A DNA stretch of 64,000 nt, taken from assembly GCF_009936035.1 (NCBI RefSeq), contig NZ_QWEO01000003.1, positions 1-64,000 on the forward strand, given 5' to 3'. Position 1 is the first letter of the stretch; every line of letters begins with the position of its first letter. The notes beneath the pieces were generated by a model, which saw nothing but the letters and a program-made list of their open reading frames with translations, ran no database searches and was not told the origin of the DNA. Shown in pieces: positions 19,005-27,411 of this stretch. The translations under genes and the position numbers were made by a program. The DNA is from Neglectibacter sp. X58 (lineage in GTDB: Bacteria > Bacillota > Clostridia > Oscillospirales > Acutalibacteraceae).

Positions 19005-21197
19005 TCATAGCTCGTTTATGGTCTCCGTCACCGCCATATTCCGCATCCGTTTTGCTGGGGCATGAATCGCGACAATCGCGGCAACGCTGGAAAATGCAAT
19101 AATAATGGCAAGCAGCTTTATTGGCAAATTCCACAGGGTTCCAAAATACCGCGTAAGCAGCTTGATATACAGGAAACGACTGAGAGCAACTCCTATGCCT
19201 CCACCGATTACAAGACCGGAAACAGAATAAATGAAGGCTTCTGCGGCAATCATCTGTGTAAGCTGATCGCCGTCCATACCAACCGCCCGCATAGCACCAT
19301 ACTGTTTTGTCCGGGCTGTTACGCTCATGGAAATGCAGTTCACAATGTTGAACAGGGTAATCATGGCAATAATCGCCAGGAAACTATATACAATAAAAAC
19401 GGATGCCAAATAGGTTGCACGGTCTTGCCGGTTGCTTTCACGTTGATCCGTAAAAATAACATTGCTTTCAGCAAGGTCACTGATTTGCTTTACAGTATCA
19501 TCCGCAGCATCTTTGCCCAACTGCACTCCGATCATGCTGTAATTCTGTTCTCCTGTAAGCCGGGAGAGGGTTTCCTGTGAACAAATAACGCTATATTCGC
19601 TGGGATACAATCCACCAGATAAGGCACAGACAATTTCAACCTCCTGCCCCGCGATCTGAATGGTATCTCCAACCTTGAGCGGATTATCCTTATTTGAAAC
19701 CGTCATGACTTTATTGCTATCTCCGTAAATTCCTGATAAATCCCCTTGCACAAGGCTATCCTTTGCATTGTCCAACAAATAGTCACTGTATGATGTTATA
19801 TTCACATGGTCAATTCCCTGCCGTGAAGAAGAAGCAGAAACATTCCCTATATATGTGCTGCCAAAGATATGGTCTACACCAGAAACAGAGCGAACGGTAT
19901 CGCTTAAACTTTGACTTAACACAGGTTCGTTTGCATAGCCTGTCAGAGTAATATCTGGCTGCCATGACCGCAGCGACGGCATCAGCGCGTGTCCAAAATC
20001 CAGCCCTACCGTGAAGCAAAGGAACAGGATTATACTAAGAGAAAAGCTGGCTGTCATCAAAAACCAGTTTTTCTTGGATGCGATTGCGTGGTGAACCCCT
20101 AAAGCCTTTTCAACCCTGCCAAAATTCAGCCGCATCGTATGCCGTATAGAGGGTGTCGTATCTGAGCTGCCGGAAACTGCCGCCATGGGAGAAACTTTAG
20201 CCGCGCGTTTCGCCGGAGATTGCGCCGCCAGAAGGACCGTAACAATTCCAACCAATGCTCCGCTCATCAAGCCCACCGGACTCAGGGCAAGCACAGACAT
20301 TGTTTGAAATTCACCGCCGATTCCATAGCGCAGTACCGCGCAAATACTCCAACTGATTGCCGTACCTAAGAGCAATCCAACAGGCACAGCCGTTTTGCAC
20401 CAGTTTAATGCCTCCAGACGCACATAGCGGATGATCTGCCTACGGCTTGCACCAATGCAGCGCATCATACCAAAAAATTTTGTCCGTTGGGCCACATTGC
20501 TGCTCATGCTTCCGGAAATCATCAACACACCGGCCAGCAGCACCAAAACAAACAAAATTGCTGCCAGACCATAAATGTTGCTTACAGAATCATTATTGCT
20601 TTGCCCTGCCATACCCATGATTGCGGTATTTTCAGAAACGCTTCCCTCTGGCAGATCATATTGTTCTTTTATTTCCGTAATTGCTCTGGAAGCCTTTGAC
20701 GCATTTTGAAACTGAATATAACAGGTTGGGTTAAGCGAAATACCGTTTTGTTCCATGAGCGAAGCGAACGCTGTCCGCGTCATATACACAGCAACCAGAT
20801 ACGTCTGTCCCTGATAATATTCCCGGTCATCCGACCCAAAACCCGCTATGGTAAAGCCGGCAGTCCCCGCAGGGGTCTTGATTGTTACGCTGTCCCCGAT
20901 CTGCACATCCAAAGCGAGCTTTGCGTTGGAGCTAATGATGCTGGTTTCCGTATCGGAGGCGGTAAGGAAAATAATGGGGACCTGGGAGGTCTGCCGGACC
21001 TTTTTGCAGAACTCGAACCCGGAACCGTCCGGGAGGGAAACATCCAGGACCAGCAGATCATATTTTCCCTCTTGCCAGAGGGCTTCGGCCTCCCGGAGTG
21101 TGCGGGCGATGTCCAGCTCGTGGCCCGCCTTTTGAAAGGCAAAGGAAAGCCCATTGATTAGGCTCAAATCATCTTCTAACAGCAGTAGCTTGCTCAT
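19005..21197 (-). pseudogene. Response regulator fused by deletion to an FtsX-type ABC permease
   Basis: One open frame of 730 residues with two unrelated parts. Residues 1-87 are a response-regulator receiver domain (LLLLEDD, phosphoacceptor D52 in LDVSLPDGSG, IIFLTASDTETSI). From about 88 it is the middle and end of a FtsX/MacB-type permease of antimicrobial-peptide ABC transporters, with two FtsX cores (FFGMMRCIGASRRQI and QYGAMRAVGMDGDQL). The rest of the regulator, any kinase, the ATPase and the permease N-terminus are missing. The most economical reading is one in-frame deletion at about 20935. The receiver lacks its DNA-binding half and the transporter its ATPase, so function is doubtful. 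Confidence 0.8.
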
Positions 21198-21317
21198 ATG
21201 AAACCTTCTTTTTATTCAACGCTTGGTATTTCTGTCAGCCATAGTATAATTCAAGCAGCTTTATAATGCAAGTCCGGTTTAATGAAAGCTGAGGCTGCCC
21301 AGCAGTGGCCAGCAATG

Positions 21318-21349
21318 TTTTAGGAATATCCTTTTGGATATTCCTAAAA
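21318..21349. repeat. Palindromic element, copy 2
   Basis: TTTTAGGAATATCC (21318-21331) and GGATATTCCTAAAA (21336-21349) pair perfectly around TTTT. The core is identical to the palindrome at 41-73, with different but pairing outer bases; G 21317/C 21350 extends the stem, and AGC/GCT flanks it as in copy 1. The next 130 bases are GC-rich, non-coding and resemble the region around ICE transfer genes. Confidence 0.7.
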
Positions 21350-21489
21350 CGCTGGTTGGGGTTCCCCCAAGCCCCTGACTGGCCGCTCTGCGTCCAGTCG
21401 AACACGCCTGACGGCGTGGCTTTTCCGCTCCCTTCGGTCGCTCATTCCTGCACATCCGCGCAGGAAGATCGGGGCACAGTTGCGCCCCA

Positions 21490-21960
21490 TCAGGAGTGTG
21501 TCGGTTCCGGCACAGGATTACTATGGGAAATCAACCGGGTAGCGGGGTCAATCGTAATGATCTCCCGGCCCATCTTCTGCGCATAACGCATGGTCGCCGC
21601 CGTTCCGCCGCGCCGTTCTCCGTTGTAGACGGCCAGCAGAGCGGCGGCGTGATCGACAAGAAATCGGTTGCGCTCCAGCATACAATTTTTGTGGTAGGCT
21701 CTGCTGACGTAGACGATGGAATCCGCTCTGTCCAGAATAGAATAATAGAGGTTGATAATGTCATTAAACAGGTTATCCAGCATGGCCTCCGGTGTGTCAA
21801 GCTGTTCCGCTCCCGCCGCGCCGGGTTCGTCAACCACGATCCAGACGTAGCCGATTTTCTTAGAGTAAACAATGTCAAAATAGTTCTGGTCATCAATATA
21901 ATTCTCAAAGGCTTTGAGAATGGCATCCAGTTTTTTCTTCTGCTCAGTTGTGTAAATCAT
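21490..21960 (-). pseudogene. Chimera of a small ICE protein and a SLOG-family C-terminus
   Basis: 156 residues in one frame. The first 75 (EQKKKLDAILKAFENYIDDQ, DTPEAMLDNLFNDII) resemble a small uncharacterised protein found in Tn1549-type elements. The remainder (RNRFLVDHAAALLAVYNGER, GGTAATMRYAQKMGREIITI) is the C-terminus of a SLOG-family (DUF1273-like) nucleotide-fold protein, whose N-terminal glycine-rich part is missing. The two genes were probably joined by deletion. Recognition of the first half is from memory of the family and is tentative. Confidence 0.55.
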
Positions 21961-22093
21961 AATTCATCGTCCTTTCTTTTGGCCCTCCGCACAGAGCAAG
22001 TATAACGCCGAAAGTCAAATATTACAATACTGGTATTTTTATAATCTGCCCGTTTGCCCCATAATCTTATTTTGAGAGGGGGCGAGGGCGATT

Positions 22094-22372
22094 ATGTTTG
22101 CAATCCGCTTGAAAAATCTGCGTCAGTCAAGGGAGTTGAATCAAGTTCAGCTTGCGGAGAAGCTGGGGGTTAAAAAGCAGAGCATCAGTAATTGGGAAAA
22201 CGACAATATCATGCCGTCCATAGATATGCTGATAAGAATTGCGGATTTCTTCCACGTCAGCACCGACTATCTGCTGGGCCGGGAAGTGCAGGAGGCAAGC
22301 GCCCCGCAGATGTTGGATATAACCGGTCTCACTCCCCGTCAGATAGAACACATCCAATTCATTGTACCGTAA
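22094..22372 (+). pseudogene. XRE-type helix-turn-helix regulator, C-terminus lost
   Basis: 92 residues with a cI-like helix-turn-helix (RLKNLRQSRELNQVQLAEKL, then KKQSISNWENDNIMPSIDML) and a short tail reaching RQIEHIQFIV, where such proteins normally continue. The frame then meets the reversed integrase fragment and stops. GAGAGGGGGCGAGG precedes the ATG. The truncation is small and the DNA-binding domain is intact, so it may still bind DNA. Confidence 0.65.
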
Positions 22373-22880
22373 AGATACGGTCTTTCTTTTTTAAGCCATA
22401 GAGCATACCGAGATATTCCTGCATTTCCTCACAGAGAAAATGTGGCATTTTAATCGTGCGGTTGCTTTTCTTTGTTTTCGGTGTTGTAATCACATCTTCG
22501 CCGTGTAAACGCTGATAGGATTTGTTAATCGTTACTGTTTCCTTATCAAAATTAAAATCGGCGGCGGTTAAGGCTAATAATTCGCCCTCACGGATACCGC
22601 ACCAGTAGAGCATTTCAAAAGCGTAAAAGGAAACAGGTTTGTCCATCATTTCATAAGAAAATTTCTTGTATTCCTCTTTTGTCCAGAACAGCATTTCCTT
22701 GTGTTCCTCACTTCCCATATTTCCGACCTTTGCGGCGGGATTGGAGCGTAGCTCATAATAGCGCACAGCGTGATTGAATATAGCTGATAATTGATTATGC
22801 AGCGTTTTCAGATAGGTCTGTGAATACGGCTTTTTCTTTTCGTCACGGTAGGCAAGCATTTCATTCTGCCAAGTGATAAT
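22359..22880 (-). pseudogene. Tyrosine integrase, internal fragment (element B)
   Basis: The frame reads WQNEMLAYRDEKKKPYSQTY through NQLSAIFNHAVRYYELRSNP, CGIREGELLALTAADF, and TTPKTKKSNRTIKMP to DRIFTV. It contains the first catalytic arginine (GIREGELL). The N-terminal arm and core-binding start are missing, joined directly to the excisionase gene, and the C-terminus with HxLR and the tyrosine is cut at about 22366. It parallels the intact integrase of element C (31668-32741). It cannot be catalytic. Confidence 0.82.
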
Positions 22881-23068
22881 TATTTACTCTCCTTTCCTGC
22901 TCCGTAGAGCCTTTCATAAAAATACTGGCGGTTTACACGCCCTGCAATCGTAATAAATCCCTGTGCTTTCAGTTCCTCGTTCAGCTTTCTGATGAGCTTA
23001 TAGGCATAGGGCTTTGATACGCTTAGCTCCTGTGCCACATCATCGGCACGGATAAATTTGTTTTCCAT
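22880..23068 (-). CDS. Excisionase-like small HTH protein (element B)
   Basis: 62 residues, MENKFIRADDVAQELSVSKP then YAYKLIRKLNEELKAQGFIT and VNRQYFYERLYG. This is the MerR/excisionase-type winged helix found beside tyrosine integrases of small mobilisable elements. The counterpart in element C is at 30612-30818. A TTGACA/TATAAT promoter overlapped by palindromes lies upstream on the minus strand. Confidence 0.75.
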   Translation of the reverse strand: MENKFIRADDVAQELSVSKPYAYKLIRKLNEELKAQGFITIAGRVNRQYFYERLYGAGKESK

Positions 23069-23223
23069 ATCGTCAGTCCTTTCATAAAATTATTAAGTTG
23101 CCGTTTTTCCCGAATGTCATTTTTCTATGCCTGCCCCTTTCTCAGCGGCGTTGCTTTGCTCGCTCTCCAAAGGAGAGAGGTTATCGCAAAGTCATATCCC
23201 ATTCGGACGGTCATTCAGTTGTA

Positions 23224-23283
23224 AGTATTAAGCGTATTTGCTTAATACTCTTTAATTATACTAAGCATATTTGCTTTTGTCAA
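23224..23283 (-). promoter_or_regulatory. Excisionase promoter with two operators
   Basis: On the minus strand TTGACA (23278-23283) and TATAAT (23255-23260) are spaced by 17. AAGC-N6-GCTT lies between them (23263-23276), and a longer perfect palindrome AGTATTAAGC/GCTTAATACT lies just downstream (23224-23249). The shared AAGC-N6-GCTT suggests a single dimeric repressor, most likely the divergent XRE regulator. Confidence 0.7.
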
Positions 23284-23326
23284 GCGGTTTTCGAGAAAAT
23301 ATTAAACTTTTTTGTTTTATTTCCTC

Positions 23327-23447
23327 TTGACAATCCCTAAACATATATGCTATACTGGGTGCATAATGAGATTGCACCCAGTACAAGGTTCTGTCAAGCA
23401 GGAAAGGGTGGAGATTTTCACAGAAAATACTACCCGTGGCTTGACAG
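23327..23447 (+). promoter_or_regulatory. Regulator promoter and structured leader (element B)
   Basis: TTGACA (23327) and TATACT (23351) are spaced by 18 and face the XRE regulator. Just downstream lie a palindrome GGGTGCA/TGCACCC (about 23358-23380) and a long-range pair CTGTCAAGC (23391-23399) / GCTTGACAG (23439-23447). The latter encloses GGGTG and TACCC, which can add pairs. It could be a further operator or a folded leader RNA. Confidence 0.55.
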
Positions 23448-23493
23448 GTTCTTATACTGATTACACATACATAGACAAGGAGTGAAAAACACT

Positions 23494-24024
23494 ATGGCAA
23501 TCGGTGAAAGAATACATTTTTTTAGACTTCTGCGTGGAATGACGCAGAAATATCTCGGTACGGCTGTCGGCTTTCCCGAACGGAGCGCCGATGTACGATT
23601 GGCTCAATACGAAACAGGCTCACGCAAGCCGAAAGCGGACTTAACCGCCGCATTGGCGCAGGTACTTGATGTTGCGCCACAGGCTCTTGATGTTCCCGAC
23701 ATTGACAGCTATATCGGTCTTATGCACACCTTATTTACCCTTGAAGATGTTTACGGTCTGACCGTCAGTGAAGCAGACGGAGAAATCTGTCTGAAAGTCA
23801 ACAAGGACAATAGTAAGGACGCTGCCGAACTCTCAAAAATGCTTTGTGCTTGGAAAGAACAGGCGGACAAGCTATCTTCCGAGGAAATCAGCAGGGAAGA
23901 TTACAATAACTGGCGTTATCACTATCCGAAGTTCGATACCACGCAAATCTGGGCGCAAGTTCCCTCGCAGGAATTAAGCGATGCATTGGTCGAGCAATTC
24001 AAGGACAAGCTGAAAGATATGTAA
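23494..24024 (+). CDS. XRE-family regulator of element B
   Basis: 176 residues. The helix-turn-helix occupies about residues 1-60 (GERIHFFRLLRGMTQKYLGT, RLAQYETGSRKPKADLTAAL), followed by a sensor-like C-terminus of the family seen beside tyrosine integrases. LSSEEISREDYNNWRY near the end matches the remnant at 39900-40061 in element D (LEAGEITREEYDHWRY). The ATG at 23494 is preferred, with AAGGAG upstream. It is divergent from the excisionase and probably controls it, like a phage repressor. Confidence 0.8.
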   Translation: MAIGERIHFFRLLRGMTQKYLGTAVGFPERSADVRLAQYETGSRKPKADLTAALAQVLDVAPQALDVPDIDSYIGLMHTLFTLEDVYGLTVSEADGEICLKVNKDNSKDAAELSKMLCAWKEQADKLSSEEISREDYNNWRYHYPKFDTTQIWAQVPSQELSDALVEQFKDKLKDM

Positions 24025-24044
24025 AAACAGTGAGGAACAATACT

Positions 24045-24623
24045 ATGACTATTTTTAAAATATTAACTTCTATCATATTGCTTGTTTTCTATGCTTGCTA
24101 CTATGCAAAGAAAATAGAGCAAACGAAAAAAGGAATCCGTACCACACAGATCGGAAAAGGAAAGCAAGGCGTTCCTCTATATATTGAAATTACAATGGGT
24201 ATTGCAACATTCTGCGTTGTGGTTGTAGAGGTCATAAGTATTGTGTTAGACTGGTCTATTTCTCCTGTGTGGGTTAGAATTGCAGGACTAATTATCTCTG
24301 CATTTGGAGTCGCACTTTTTATAACAGCTATGCTTACAATGCGTGATAGTTGGCGTGCAGGCGTATCGAAAGATAAAACAGAGCTTGTCACATCAGGAGT
24401 ATTCAAGATAAGCCGTAACCCAGCCTTTCTTGGCTTTGATCTTATGTATTTAGGCGTTTTAATGGTATTTTTTAATTGGGTGCTTCTCATATTTTCAGCC
24501 TTTGCAGCTCTTACGCTCCATTTGCAGATTGTAAACAACGAAGAAGACGCAATGTTATTGGCGTTCGGTGATGAATATCTGAATTACAAGAAAAAGGTAA
24601 ACAGATATTTAGGAAGGAAATAA
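24045..24623 (+). CDS. Isoprenylcysteine carboxyl methyltransferase-family membrane protein
   Basis: 192 residues with four to five membrane helices and the ICMT/PEMT signature near the C-terminus: ELVTSGVFKISRNPAFLGFD and then NNEEDAMLLAFGDEYLNYKK. The family methylates lipids or prenylated/isoprenoid substrates using AdoMet; the bacterial substrate is not known. It lies 20 bases after the XRE regulator and before the shared terminator, the slot where element C has its integrase. It may be passenger cargo co-controlled by the regulator. The ATG at 24045 follows GAGGA. Confidence 0.75.
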   Translation: MTIFKILTSIILLVFYACYYAKKIEQTKKGIRTTQIGKGKQGVPLYIEITMGIATFCVVVVEVISIVLDWSISPVWVRIAGLIISAFGVALFITAMLTMRDSWRAGVSKDKTELVTSGVFKISRNPAFLGFDLMYLGVLMVFFNWVLLIFSAFAALTLHLQIVNNEEDAMLLAFGDEYLNYKKKVNRYLGRK

Positions 24624-24636
24624 ATAGGCGAACGAC

Positions 24637-24679
24637 AAAAGCCCTTAGCTATGAGTTACTACCCACAGCTAAGGGCTTT
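24637..24679 (+). terminator. Terminator at the right end of element B
   Basis: AAAGCCCTTAGCT and AGCTAAGGGCTTT pair, followed by ATAATATGGATT. The same terminator type with the same TAATATGGATT tail stands at 40069-40104 in element D. Confidence 0.8.
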
Positions 24680-24770
24680 ATAATATGGATTGTTATATCA
24701 GAAAACCATTCTCTTTCATTCTCTAACCCTAAAACCACTGAATTACAAGAATAATCGCTCTGATATAACT

Positions 24771-24790
24771 GTTATCAATTTGTTATCAAA
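24771..24790. promoter_or_regulatory. Right-end arm repeats of element B
   Basis: Two GTTATCAA repeats in 20 bases, 60 bases before the attachment core. Element D has the same pair at 40196-40215, 60 bases before its core. They match the GTTATC words of the left ends. Confidence 0.65.
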
Positions 24791-24805
24791 AGACCTCTTG
24801 AAGTA

Positions 24806-24838
24806 TCGCAAACCCGCATAAACACTGGGTTTTTGCGA
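24806..24838. repeat. Element-end hairpin, copy 3
   Basis: TCGCAAACCC pairs with GGGTTTTTGCGA around GCATAAACACT, 11 bases before the core at 24850. It shares its loop with the copies at 1093 and 9705. Confidence 0.7.
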
Positions 24839-24849
24839 CCTCTCAGTTT

Positions 24850-24859
24850 ATTCCCACTC
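24850..24859. repeat. Attachment core att2 (B/C boundary), ATTCCCACTC
   Basis: Identical to the last bases of guaA (40275-40284). It carries element B end motifs on its left and element C arm repeats on its right. The next 250 bases to the first gene of C hold only the arm repeat and no recognisable coding sequence. Confidence 0.75.
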
Positions 24860-24961
24860 AAGTCTTGGGCTTTGATTTAGGGTTATAAAATGCACTCTCG
24901 ATACGCATTTTGTCCAAATAATCCACGTATTTCGGGCTGTGCATAGGTTTCTTACGAATTT

Positions 24962-24982
24962 TGTAGCCGTTTTGTAGCCAGC
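24962..24982. promoter_or_regulatory. Left arm repeat of element C
   Basis: TGTAGCC followed two bases later by TTTGTAGCCAGC. The 21-base unit recurs with two differences at 32769-32789, inside the right end. This is a likely binding site of the element C integrase or excisionase. Confidence 0.6.
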
Positions 24983-25115
24983 TATTTTATACGTACTAAC
25001 CGTTCGCAACGACTTATTTTGAATGATTTGCAGCGGGTTTCGGTATGATTCCTGCCAATAATCACCCGGAATTGACCGCCTGATTCACCTCAAAAAACAT
25101 CTTGGAGGTATGACC

Positions 25116-25418
25116 ATGAGCAAACTTATATCCTATCAATTCAACATCGACACAGCCTGCGTAGAATTGGTTTTTGACGATAGAAGCCAGATTTCCATTG
25201 ACTTCACCGCCGTTGAAAACGAAGTTGCCGATAACCGCTTCCAGCGGTCAGAGCTGGATTATCTGATCTACAACGCCCCGCTTGCTTATGCCGATCTGAT
25301 TCTGAACAGCAAGCTGAACGTCCTGTTTGAACAAACCGACATACATGGTGTATCCCTCCTTTCTGAGAAGATAAATTCGTTTGTCAGCCCATATCGGCGG
25401 CAAGAGCCTGGTCGATGA
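25116..25418 (+). CDS. DUF6061-like small protein
   Basis: 100 residues, SKLISYQFNIDTACVELVFD then VADNRFQRSELDYLIYNAPL, a small protein family common in Clostridia mobile elements (DUF6061 by recollection); function unknown. The ATG at 25116 has GGAGG seven bases upstream. The last 30 residues depart from the family and overlap the convergent TlpA-like gene, so the 3' end may be altered. Confidence 0.6.
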   Translation: MSKLISYQFNIDTACVELVFDDRSQISIDFTAVENEVADNRFQRSELDYLIYNAPLAYADLILNSKLNVLFEQTDIHGVSLLSEKINSFVSPYRRQEPGR

Positions 25419-26340
25419 GCTTTTGCAGCGTCTCCGCCTGCTTCTTTTCCGTGATGGCGCCTACGATGGGGTCACCCACGATATTGCCGTTGCGGTCAAC
25501 CACATAGGTGGTGGGGTAGGCAAAAATGTTTGTAGTGAACTTTCCCGCCTCGCCGTCGGAAGCGAAATACACATTCTGGTAGGTCACGCCCTTCTTGGCC
25601 AGTACATCTTTTGCTTCGGAAATTGCCGCTTCATCGCCATCCAATGTGAAGGTGTTGACACCGATGAGTGCGCCGCCCTTCTTCGCAAGCTCCTTGTTCA
25701 GTGCGTCCAGCTCGGAAAGCTCGCCCACGCAGGGATTGCAGGTGGTGAACCAGAAATTCACCACGGTGACGGCGTTGGCGGAGAACAGCTCGTCGCTCTT
25801 CACCGTGTTGCCATCCAGGTCCTTGCCCTCAAAGGCGGGGAATTTCTGCATGCTGCCGTCATCAGGCGGCGTGGTCATGTCGCTGCCCGCGGGCACGCTC
25901 ATAGCGCCATCCGTAGATTGCTGTGCCGCCTCGGGGTACTTTTTCTCTATCATGGTCAGCTTGTTTTCAATCTCGCGGATCTTCTCCGCCGCCTCCTTGA
26001 GCAGCTTCAGCTCATCCTCCGTAAACTGATCTTTGGAACCTTCGATGGTGTCCAACAAGAACTCACCATAGTTTTTGCCGTCCTCCTGCATGGTCATGCC
26101 CTTGTCGGCCGCCATGAAAACCTTTTCCCAAAGCGCTGTGTCCTCCGAGAGAATGGCATTTTCCTGCGCCATCAGCTCCTTGTGCATGGCAACCGCTTCC
26201 TCGGCATTCTTCGGTTCGCTGCTCATTTCGTCCATTTTGTCTCCGCCCTTTGTGCCGCAGGCTGCCAGAGAGAGCACCATCAGTGCAGTAAGCAGCAGCG
26301 CCAGAATTCTGCCGGCAGTATTCGTCCTATTCATCTTCAT
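25384..26340 (-). CDS. TlpA/ResA-like thioredoxin-fold lipoprotein
   Basis: 318 residues. A signal peptide ends in the lipobox LSLAAC, so the protein is anchored outside the cytoplasmic membrane. A charged helical linker (residues 30-150) is followed by a thioredoxin fold with the redox motif FTTCNPCVGELS and the cis-proline region IFAYPTTYVVDRNG. Likely role: reducing or oxidising extracytoplasmic thiols. The gene lies five bases after the NapH-like protein, which could feed it electrons, and both follow a CD1871A peptide. It appears full length. Confidence 0.85.
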   Translation of the reverse strand: MKMNRTNTAGRILALLLTALMVLSLAACGTKGGDKMDEMSSEPKNAEEAVAMHKELMAQENAILSEDTALWEKVFMAADKGMTMQEDGKNYGEFLLDTIEGSKDQFTEDELKLLKEAAEKIREIENKLTMIEKKYPEAAQQSTDGAMSVPAGSDMTTPPDDGSMQKFPAFEGKDLDGNTVKSDELFSANAVTVVNFWFTTCNPCVGELSELDALNKELAKKGGALIGVNTFTLDGDEAAISEAKDVLAKKGVTYQNVYFASDGEAGKFTTNIFAYPTTYVVDRNGNIVGDPIVGAITEKKQAETLQKLIDQALAADMG

Positions 26341-26345
26341 TCGTT

Positions 26346-27281
26346 TTATTCCTCCCTGTTATTGTTGTTTGTCTGTAGCGTTTCCGCTGCTTTTGCCTTA
26401 TCTTTACCGTCTCCGAAGCCGTAGCGGAAGCACACGGCTTTCGTCGGACAGGCGCGGATGCACATTCCGCAGCGGATGCACTCGGTATGGTTGGGCGTTT
26501 TCGTCACATCCACATCCATCTTGCAGGCTCTGGCGCATTTCCCGCAGGAGACGCACTTATTCTTATCCACCTTCATCTGGAAGAGGGACACCCGGTTGAA
26601 CAGTGCGTAGAACGCGCCAAGCGGGCAGAACCACTTGCAGAACGGTCGGTAGAACAGTACGCTCAGCGCAATCACCGACAGCAGGATGCTGAATTTCCAT
26701 GTAAACAGCTTGCCCAGCGCCGCCCGGATGCCGGAATTTGCAAGGGACAGCGGGATGGCTCCCTCCAGCACGCCTTGGGGGCAGAGGTATTTGCAGAAGA
26801 ACGGGTCTCCCATGCCAACATCGTTCACAAGGAACGCCGGTAGCAGGAAAACCATCACCAGCAGGACAGCGTATTTCAGGTATGTCAGCGGCTTCAGCCT
26901 CTTTGTGGAAAGCTTCTTAGTGGGGATTTTGTGCAGCAGCTCCTGAAACCAGCCGAAGGGGCATAGAAAGCCGCAGATAAAGCGCCCCAGCAGCACGCCC
27001 AGCAGAATGAGGAAGCCTGTGATATAGTAGGAGAAGCTGAACTTGGAAGACCCCACCACCGCCTGAAACGCCCCGATGGGGCAGGCCCCGGACGCCGCCG
27101 GACAGGAGTAGCAGTTCAGCCCCGGCACGCAGACGGTCTTCCCCGTCCCCTGATACAGTCCGCCCTTGAGAAAGTTCGGCAGATGCAGGTTGGTCAGCAG
27201 CGTCGCCCCCGCCTGAATCCAGCCCCGGAAGCGGGACATGGTCTGTGAAACGCCTGAAAACTTTTTACCCAATGCCCACAC
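26346..27281 (-). CDS. NapH-like 4Fe-4S membrane protein
   Basis: 311 residues from a GTG; a TTG three codons later (27272) is an alternative, and MSRFRGW (27239) a third. Four to five membrane helices carry cysteine pairs typical of NapH/YccM (FLCPFGWFQELL, KYLCPQG, FCKWFCPLGAF). The C-terminus binds two 4Fe-4S clusters, CVSCGKCARACKMD and CIRCGMCIRACPTK. The family moves electrons from cytosolic ferredoxin or quinol across the membrane. With the adjoining thioredoxin-like lipoprotein it probably forms an electron route to surface thiols. Confidence 0.83.
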   Translation of the reverse strand: MWALGKKFSGVSQTMSRFRGWIQAGATLLTNLHLPNFLKGGLYQGTGKTVCVPGLNCYSCPAASGACPIGAFQAVVGSSKFSFSYYITGFLILLGVLLGRFICGFLCPFGWFQELLHKIPTKKLSTKRLKPLTYLKYAVLLVMVFLLPAFLVNDVGMGDPFFCKYLCPQGVLEGAIPLSLANSGIRAALGKLFTWKFSILLSVIALSVLFYRPFCKWFCPLGAFYALFNRVSLFQMKVDKNKCVSCGKCARACKMDVDVTKTPNHTECIRCGMCIRACPTKAVCFRYGFGDGKDKAKAAETLQTNNNNREE

Positions 27282-27411
27282 ACTCCAGACATAATTTGAT
27301 TGCTTTGCTCAGCACTGTCGCCGCCTCGCCCCGCCAGACACCAAAGCACAGCATGGCGGCTCCGGCCATCAGCAGCACGATCTGCGCCGCGGCCTTTTTC
27401 CCGCAGCTCAT
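27265..27411 (-). CDS. CD1871A-family CXXC peptide
   Basis: 48 residues, MSCGKKAAAQIVLLMAGAAM then VLSKAIKLCLECVGIG. One membrane helix and a terminal CLECVGIG motif identify the CD1871A family, small proteins regularly encoded with 4Fe-4S membrane proteins and TlpA-like reductases. It overlaps the NapH-like gene by 17 bases, which suggests translational coupling. Its function is unproven; the CXXC suggests a redox role. Confidence 0.75.
   Translation of the reverse strand: MSCGKKAAAQIVLLMAGAAMLCFGVWRGEAATVLSKAIKLCLECVGIG

Noticed and set aside
21350-21480. Small plus-strand gene after the palindrome
   Set aside because: The reading is arginine- and serine-rich without a ribosome binding site; the stretch resembles non-coding ICE sequence.
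24860-25100. Minus-strand open frame ending in LEWE next to att2
   Set aside because: The GuaA-like ending is only the attachment core read in the same phase; the rest has no similarity to GuaA.
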